Positions 7,243 through 11,952 of a stretch of DNA of 14,561 bases are shown here, in pieces. Origin of the DNA: Bacteroidota bacterium (lineage in GTDB: Bacteria; Bacteroidota; Bacteroidia; Flavobacteriales; Flavobacteriaceae). The notes under the pieces were generated by a model that saw only the letters and a list, made by a program, of their open reading frames with translations, ran no database searches and had not been told where the DNA came from. Location of the stretch: contig JAEWKB010000023.1 of NCBI GenBank assembly GCA_023386255.1, positions 1 to 14,561 of the forward strand. Direction: 5' to 3'. The position numbers and the translations under genes are program-made. Positions within the stretch are counted from its first letter, which is position 1. Each line of letters starts with the position of its first letter.

Positions 7243-8010
7243 TTACCTTTTCAAAAATGCCAGTGTCTCAGCCATAAAATCCTGAGGATTTTCCGCATGC
7301 AGCCAGTGCCCTGAATTTTTTATATCCCTGACCACTGCCTGCGGGAAGTGTGCTTTTATACCGGGTATATCTTCATCTTTAATGTAGCGCGACCTGTCGC
7401 CTCTCAGGAATAGCACGGGCTTATAGAATGCTGAATCCTCAGCCAACGCCTGGCCGATATTGTCGATCTTATCATTAAACACAGGAAGATTAAACCTGAA
7501 AGCCAGCTGCCCCGGCTCTTTCCAGTACAGGTTCTTCATAAGGAACTGGCGTGTACCAAAGTCATCAATGTATTTAGCCAGTATATCCTCCACCTCATTA
7601 CGGGAAGGCTTTACAGAAAAATCAACAGCATTAAGCCCCGCCAGTATATCCTGGTGGTGCGGCGCATAGTATTTTGGCCCTATGTCGGCTATAATCAATT
7701 TATCAACCCTTTTGGGATGCTGCACCGCCAGGAACATGGCCACTTTGCCGCCCATGGAGTGCCCTATCACATCGGCCTGCTGTATTTGGTGCTCATTGCA
7801 ATAATCAATCACGTCCTGCACCATTACATCATAATTGAAATCGTCTGAATGAAAGCTTTTGCCGTGATTCCTTAAATCAAGGGCATGCACCTGAAAGCCG
7901 TTTTGCACATACTGGCCGCCCAGCGTCTTCCAATTATCAGATGTCCCTAAAAAACCATGTATTATAAGCAAAGGCTTCCCCTCGCCTTCTATTCTTGAGT
8001 GCAGCGTCAT
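7243..8010 (-). CDS. Alpha/beta hydrolase, YbfF-like esterase
   Basis: A 255-residue cytoplasmic alpha/beta hydrolase without signal peptide. The oxyanion-loop motif HGFLGTSDNW (18-27), the segment DLRNHGKS (45-52) and the nucleophile elbow GHSMGG with Ser85 match the YbfF group of small esterases. His235 in GHWLHAENP completes the site; the acid is either Asp109 (ADIGP, the position used in YbfF) or Asp205 (RGD). An acyl-ester or thioester substrate is likely but unidentified. It starts 1 nt after the pdxJ stop codon, so the two are translationally coupled. Its stop codon abuts that of the convergent AsmA-like gene. Confidence 0.88.
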   Translation of the reverse strand: MTLHSRIEGEGKPLLIIHGFLGTSDNWKTLGGQYVQNGFQVHALDLRNHGKSFHSDDFNYDVMVQDVIDYCNEHQIQQADVIGHSMGGKVAMFLAVQHPKRVDKLIIADIGPKYYAPHHQDILAGLNAVDFSVKPSRNEVEDILAKYIDDFGTRQFLMKNLYWKEPGQLAFRFNLPVFNDKIDNIGQALAEDSAFYKPVLFLRGDRSRYIKDEDIPGIKAHFPQAVVRDIKNSGHWLHAENPQDFMAETLAFLKR

Positions 8011-8011
8011 T

Positions 8012-8725
8012 TTATTTTAATCTTTGAAGGTACATATTTATTACATTCTCCAGTCCCAGGTACAGCGATTCACTTATAAGCGCATGCCCTATAGATACCT
8101 CCAGCAGCCCGGGGATGTTCTCTTTAAAGAATTTAATATTGTCAAGGCTCAGGTCGTGCCCTGCATTAATGCCCAGTCCCAGCTCATTGGCAAGTTTAGC
8201 TGATTCTACATATGGTTTAATCCCGTCTTTATTGCCCAATCCGTATTCATGTGCAAAAGCTTCAGTATATAGTTCTATCCTGTCGGCACCGGTTTCCTTA
8301 GCACCTTCAATCATGCTAAGCACCGGGTCAACAAAAATAGAAGTGCGTATACCGTTGCGCTTAAACTCAGCAATAACCTCCTGCAAAAAGCTTTTATGCT
8401 TTACAGTATCCCAGCCGGCGTTTGATGTTATGGCATCATCAGCATCGGGCACCAGCGTTACCTGAGTAGGTTTTGTTTCCAGCACTAAATCTATAAACTT
8501 TGGTACGGGGTTACCTTCAATATTGTATTCCGTATATACAACAGGCACCAGGTCGCGTGCATCCTGGTAACGTATGTGCCTTTCGTCAGGCCTTGGGTGG
8601 ACAGTAACGCCCTGCGCCCCAAATTTCTGCACATCGGCAGCAACTTTCAGCAGGTCGGGTACGTTCCCTCCCCTTGAATTACGCAGTGTGGCTATTTTAT
8701 TTATGTTTACGCTTAGTTTTACCAT
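8012..8725 (-). CDS. pdxJ: Pyridoxine 5'-phosphate synthase
   Basis: Catalyses the last ring-forming step of the DXP-dependent vitamin B6 pathway: 3-amino-2-oxopropyl phosphate plus 1-deoxyxylulose 5-phosphate gives pyridoxine 5'-phosphate. The 237 residues match the family's length. Key positions are visible: the N-terminal SVNINKIATLRNSRGG (5-20), His43 and His50 in TVHPRPDERHI, Glu70 in NIEGNP, Glu151 in RIELYTE, and His190 in NAGHDLS, followed by the phosphate-binding IGHALI (212-217). It is the first gene of a pair with the alpha/beta hydrolase and diverges from the CBS-nadK block. A -7 element precedes it by about 27 nt. Confidence 0.97.
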   Translation of the reverse strand: MVKLSVNINKIATLRNSRGGNVPDLLKVAADVQKFGAQGVTVHPRPDERHIRYQDARDLVPVVYTEYNIEGNPVPKFIDLVLETKPTQVTLVPDADDAITSNAGWDTVKHKSFLQEVIAEFKRNGIRTSIFVDPVLSMIEGAKETGADRIELYTEAFAHEYGLGNKDGIKPYVESAKLANELGLGINAGHDLSLDNIKFFKENIPGLLEVSIGHALISESLYLGLENVINMYLQRLK

Positions 8726-8751
8726 ATCTTTGTTAAAGTGTCATTTCTTCA

Positions 8752-8759
8752 CAAAAATA
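8752..8759 (-). promoter_or_regulatory. -7 element of the pdxJ promoter
   Basis: TATTTTTG on the minus strand matches TAnnTTTG exactly, 26 nt upstream of the pdxJ start. No TTG is found at the proper -33 spacing, so the promoter may be weak or assisted. Confidence 0.45.
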
Positions 8760-8785
8760 CGAAGTTAAACCAAGGCAGATATTCT

Positions 8786-8793
8786 TAATTTTG
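8786..8793 (+). promoter_or_regulatory. -7 element of the CBS-nadK promoter
   Basis: TAATTTTG matches TAnnTTTG exactly, 30 nt before the start codon, the same octamer as at tig and fadL. No clear -33 TTG is seen. Together with the pdxJ element it makes 8726-8823 a compact divergent promoter region, with the two -7 elements only 26 bp apart. Confidence 0.45.
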
Positions 8794-8823
8794 ATTATTT
8801 TGCATAACATTTAATCTTTACCC

Positions 8824-9483
8824 ATGACTGATATTATTGATTTCATCAATAACAACATAAAACCTTTACGGACAACCGATTCTGTTGCCGACGCACAAGA
8901 TCTTTTTGCTGAATACCCTTTTTCGCACTTTCCTGTACTGGAAGACAATGTATATATAGGGAGCGCAAGTGCCGAAGACATAGAACTGGCTGACATTGAA
9001 AAACAAGTTGCCGATATACGCTACAACCTGGACCGCTTTTTTGTGCGTGATACCATGATATGGCTTGACGTGCTTGAGGTATTTGCCAAAAATGAAACCA
9101 ATATTGTACCTGTACTTGATAAAGACAATACGTACCTGGGTTATTATGAAATTGGCGATATCATAACTTTTTTCCACAACACCCCTTTCCTTAAGGAAGA
9201 CGGCGGGATACTTATTGTAGAAAAAGGTATTGCCGATTATACCATGAGCGAAGTTGCACAGATTGTAGAGAGCAACAACGGCAGGCTCCTGGGTGCATTT
9301 ATATCAGAAGCTAACCTTGAAAAGGTACAGATAACACTTAAAATAAGCCTTGGCGGGCTGAGCGAGATCATCCAGACCTTCAGGAGGTACAATTATGAAA
9401 TAATTTCTGAACATCAGGAAGATGCTTACCTTAACACCCTGAAAGACAGGAGCGATTACCTGGACCGATATTTAAACATCTAA
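8824..9483 (+). CDS. CBS-pair protein with ACT-like C-terminal region
   Basis: A 219-residue soluble protein. Residues about 12-60 and 72-118 form a tandem pair of CBS domains (IVPVLDKDNTYLGYYEIGDII at the end of the second is typical, residues 94-114). Residues about 128-198 have the pattern of an ACT-like or AcuB-type regulatory fold (GILIVEKGIADYTMSEVAQIVE, 128-149, then a second strand-helix unit). CBS pairs bind adenine nucleotides or S-adenosylmethionine, and ACT folds bind small ligands, so a sensor or regulator is likely, but no catalytic domain is present. It precedes nadK by 10 nt and is surely co-transcribed with it, suggesting a link to NAD(P) supply. The partner and ligand are unknown. 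Confidence 0.85.
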   Translation: MTDIIDFINNNIKPLRTTDSVADAQDLFAEYPFSHFPVLEDNVYIGSASAEDIELADIEKQVADIRYNLDRFFVRDTMIWLDVLEVFAKNETNIVPVLDKDNTYLGYYEIGDIITFFHNTPFLKEDGGILIVEKGIADYTMSEVAQIVESNNGRLLGAFISEANLEKVQITLKISLGGLSEIIQTFRRYNYEIISEHQEDAYLNTLKDRSDYLDRYLNI

Positions 9484-9493
9484 TAACAACATT

Positions 9494-10378
9494 ATGAAGA
9501 TTGCTGTTTACGGACAATATTATAAAGACAATACCGAAGAAATAATAGATAAGGTACTGGCTGTATTCAATAACTATAATCCGGAAATAGCTTTTGAAGC
9601 GCATTTTTATAATGTACTGAACGAAAAGGGGCTTTTAAAAAAGCCTTTTAATGTTTTTTCAGGCCATGAAGACCTTGACAGTGGCTACGACATGTTTATA
9701 AGCATAGGCGGAGACGGCACCATGCTGAGGGCGGCAACTTACGTAAGGGATAAAAACATACCAATACTGGGAATAAATGCCGGCAGGCTTGGGTTCCTGG
9801 CAACAGTACAGCAGGAGAATATTGAAAACCTCCTGCCGCTGATATTCGAGAATAAGTTTAAGATATCGCCACGCGCATTGCTGTCGCTGGACTATGACGG
9901 GATAGACCCTGAGCTTGACGAGCTTGACTATGCCCTGAACGAAATTACCGTGAGCCGTAAGGATACTACATCAATGATTACTATTGAAACAAAGCTAAAC
10001 GGCGATTACCTGAACTCTTACTGGGCAGATGGTTTGATTATTTCGACACCCACAGGCTCTACCGGATATTCACAGAGCTGCGGGGGCCCCGTACTTATGC
10101 CTGAGGTAAACAGCCTGGTAATAACGCCAATTGCCCCGCATAACCTTAACGCAAGGCCGCTGGTAATACCAGATGATACTGACATTGAGCTTAAAGTGCT
10201 AAGCCGGGAGCAGCAGCATCTTATTTCGTTAGATTCAAGGATAATAACTGTAGACGTAGAAACGGTATTGAGAATAAAGAAAACAGGGTTCAAAATTAAT
10301 TTGGTGGAGTTTCCTGAGGAGAAATTCCTGAAAACGCTCCGCAAAAAATTGCTGTGGGGCGAAGACAAGAGAAATTAA
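9494..10378 (+). CDS. nadK: NAD kinase
   Basis: Phosphorylates NAD+ to NADP+ using ATP in the cytoplasm; the sole route to NADP. The 294 residues carry all family landmarks: GGDGT at 72-76 with catalytic Asp74, NAGRLGFLA (95-103), the NE pair at 149-150, TPTGSTGYS (185-193) with the following GGP, and TPIAPHNL (211-218). The gene lies 10 nt after the CBS protein gene and is followed by 151 bp containing two promoter-like elements and no evident terminator. Confidence 0.97.
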   Translation: MKIAVYGQYYKDNTEEIIDKVLAVFNNYNPEIAFEAHFYNVLNEKGLLKKPFNVFSGHEDLDSGYDMFISIGGDGTMLRAATYVRDKNIPILGINAGRLGFLATVQQENIENLLPLIFENKFKISPRALLSLDYDGIDPELDELDYALNEITVSRKDTTSMITIETKLNGDYLNSYWADGLIISTPTGSTGYSQSCGGPVLMPEVNSLVITPIAPHNLNARPLVIPDDTDIELKVLSREQQHLISLDSRIITVDVETVLRIKKTGFKINLVEFPEEKFLKTLRKKLLWGEDKRN

Positions 10379-10435
10379 TTAACTTTTCTTACCGATACAC
10401 ATACTACACCGCTTCTTCTTCCGTTTTCAAAACAA

Positions 10436-10443
10436 TATATTTG
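10436..10443 (+). promoter_or_regulatory. Distal promoter-like -7 element ahead of porG
   Basis: TATATTTG matches TAnnTTTG exactly and continues as TATATTTGCA. It overlaps a perfect 12-bp palindrome TGCAAATTTGCA (10442-10453). A transcript from here would start near 10449 and carry the short ORF at 10469-10528. No clear -33 TTG is seen at the right spacing. Confidence 0.4.
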
Positions 10444-10468
10444 CAAATTTGCATTTTGTAGGTGTAAA

Positions 10469-10528
10469 ATGTCTAAACTAAGGACTTTTAGAAATCTATA
10501 TTGTTATATTTGCACCCTATTTTCATAG
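10469..10528 (+). other. Possible 19-codon leader ORF before porG
   Basis: ATG at 10469, encoding MSKLRTFRNLYCYICTLFS, stops at TAG 10526-10528, one nucleotide before the porG start codon. AGGTG lies 4 nt upstream of its ATG, an unusually good Shine-Dalgarno for this group. Expression would need the distal promoter. It may equally be a chance ORF; nothing else supports it. Confidence 0.18.
10505..10512 (+). promoter_or_regulatory. Proximal promoter-like -7 element of porG-uppS-bamA
   Basis: A second exact TAnnTTTG match, TATATTTG, again continuing as TATATTTGCA, 69 nt downstream of the first. Transcription from it would start only about 10 nt before the porG ATG, a near-leaderless message. 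Confidence 0.5.
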
Positions 10529-10529
10529 A

Positions 10530-11204
10530 ATGGCGAGAACTGTTTTAATTGCATTGCTGATTTTATTACCTGTCACCGTAAAAGCCCAGATTAACGAGTT
10601 GGGGATTTTTGCAGGTGGGGCTAATTATATTGGTGATGTAGGGCCTACCACTTACATAGCACCGGAAAAAGCTGCATTAGGAATACTTTATAAGTGGAAC
10701 CGCAGCCCCAGGCATTCTTACAGAGCGTCATTTACCTATGCCAAGATAGCTTCGAACGATGCAGAGTCAGATGTGAGCGGCAGGCAGCAAAGGGGCTACA
10801 GGTTTGAAAATACTTTAAAGGAACTGTCTGCCGGTATTGAATTCAGTTTTTTCGATTTTAACCTGCACGAGCCCGATTTTAAAATTACCCCCTATGTATA
10901 TACCGGATTGAGCTATGTTTGGCATGATGAGCATTACTTCCAAAATGGCGGAGCCTACAAACAAGATTCAGGCGCATCAGTAGCCATACCAATGACAGTG
11001 GGTATAAAATCGCATATAATACCAAGTTTGGTTTTGGCCGTTGAGGCAGGGGCAAGATATGCCTTTACTGATAACCTGGACGGCAGCAATCCTGATAATG
11101 CCAGCCTTGGGTTTGGAAACCTGGAGAGTAATGACTGGTATGTTTTTACAGGAATAACCCTTACTTATACATTTGGCGACACACCCTGCTATTGTTCAGA
11201 ATAA
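10530..11204 (+). CDS. porG: PorG-like DUF6089 outer-membrane beta-barrel protein
   Basis: A 224-residue outer-membrane protein. The signal peptide ends near residue 19 (VKA|QINELG). The mature start carries the DUF6089 hallmark GIFAGGANYIGDVG (26-39), followed by alternating strands as in a small eight-stranded barrel; the last strand ITLTYTF is followed by a short tail with two cysteines (CYCSE, Cys220 and Cys222). DUF6089 includes PorG of the Porphyromonas gingivalis type IX secretion system, an outer-membrane component associated with the PorK/PorN rings. As I recall, porG there is also followed by uppS and bamA, so synteny supports the call. A secretion role in this organism is inferred, since no other type IX gene lies in the window. 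It is 3 nt from uppS. Confidence 0.75.
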   Translation: MARTVLIALLILLPVTVKAQINELGIFAGGANYIGDVGPTTYIAPEKAALGILYKWNRSPRHSYRASFTYAKIASNDAESDVSGRQQRGYRFENTLKELSAGIEFSFFDFNLHEPDFKITPYVYTGLSYVWHDEHYFQNGGAYKQDSGASVAIPMTVGIKSHIIPSLVLAVEAGARYAFTDNLDGSNPDNASLGFGNLESNDWYVFTGITLTYTFGDTPCYCSE

Positions 11205-11207
11205 TCA

Positions 11208-11948
11208 ATGGATATAACTACTACAATAAATACCGCTACCCTTCCACGCCATCTTGCAATAATTATGGATGGGAATGGCCGTTGGGCAAAAAAACAGGGC
11301 ATGCTGAGGGTTTTTGGCCATGAAAACGGTACCAAGGCAGTACGCCATACTGTTGAGGCCTGTGCAAAGCTGGGAATACAATACCTTACACTTTATGCTT
11401 TTTCTACCGAGAACTGGAACAGGCCAAAGCTGGAGGTAGATACCCTGATGAAGTTGCTTATCAATTCATTGAAAAATGAATTGCCAACGCTGCAGAAGAA
11501 CAACATCAGGCTGAACATGATAGGCAATATGAACATGTTGCCTGAAAATGCCCAAAAACAGCTGCTGGACGTTATTGAGCAGACTAAAGGCAATACAAGG
11601 ATGACCCTTACCCTTGCCCTTAGCTATGGCTCGAGAGAGGAAATTGTGCAGGCGGTGCAGGCAATCAGTACTAAAGTTAAAGATGGCGAGCTGTTGGCCA
11701 ACGATATTAATGACGATGTTATATCACAACATTTATATACCCATAACATGCCCGATGTTGACCTGGTTATAAGGACCAGCGGCGAGCAAAGGATAAGTAA
11801 CTTCCTACTGTGGCAGATAGCCTATGCAGAATTTTATTTTACCGAAGAGTTGTGGCCAGATTTCAGGGAAAAACATTTACATGAAGCAATTATCAGTTAT
11901 CAAAATAGAGAACGTAGATTTGGAAAAACCAGTGAACAAATTAAATAA
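11208..11948 (+). CDS. uppS: Isoprenyl transferase (undecaprenyl diphosphate synthase)
   Basis: Cytoplasmic cis-prenyltransferase that adds isopentenyl units to farnesyl diphosphate to make the C55 carrier lipid for peptidoglycan and surface polysaccharides. The 246 residues have the expected length. The signature MDGNGRWAKKQG (20-31) holds the catalytic Asp21; GHENG (37-41), TLYAFSTENWNRP (61-73) and the C-terminal RTSGEQRISNFLLWQ (189-203) with AEFYFTEELWPDF (207-219) complete the active site and diphosphate-binding residues. It lies 3 nt after porG and 4 nt before the chosen bamA start, in one operon concerned with the cell envelope. Confidence 0.97.
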   Translation: MDITTTINTATLPRHLAIIMDGNGRWAKKQGMLRVFGHENGTKAVRHTVEACAKLGIQYLTLYAFSTENWNRPKLEVDTLMKLLINSLKNELPTLQKNNIRLNMIGNMNMLPENAQKQLLDVIEQTKGNTRMTLTLALSYGSREEIVQAVQAISTKVKDGELLANDINDDVISQHLYTHNMPDVDLVIRTSGEQRISNFLLWQIAYAEFYFTEELWPDFREKHLHEAIISYQNRERRFGKTSEQIK

Positions 11949-11952
11949 ATCA

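Noticed and set aside
8115..8465. Plus-strand ORF of 116 codons opposite pdxJ
   Set aside because: Antisense to pdxJ, whose motifs are complete; the composition is typical of a shadow frame.
10379..10435. A terminator after nadK
   Set aside because: No inverted repeat with a following T-run is visible, so read-through into porG remains possible.
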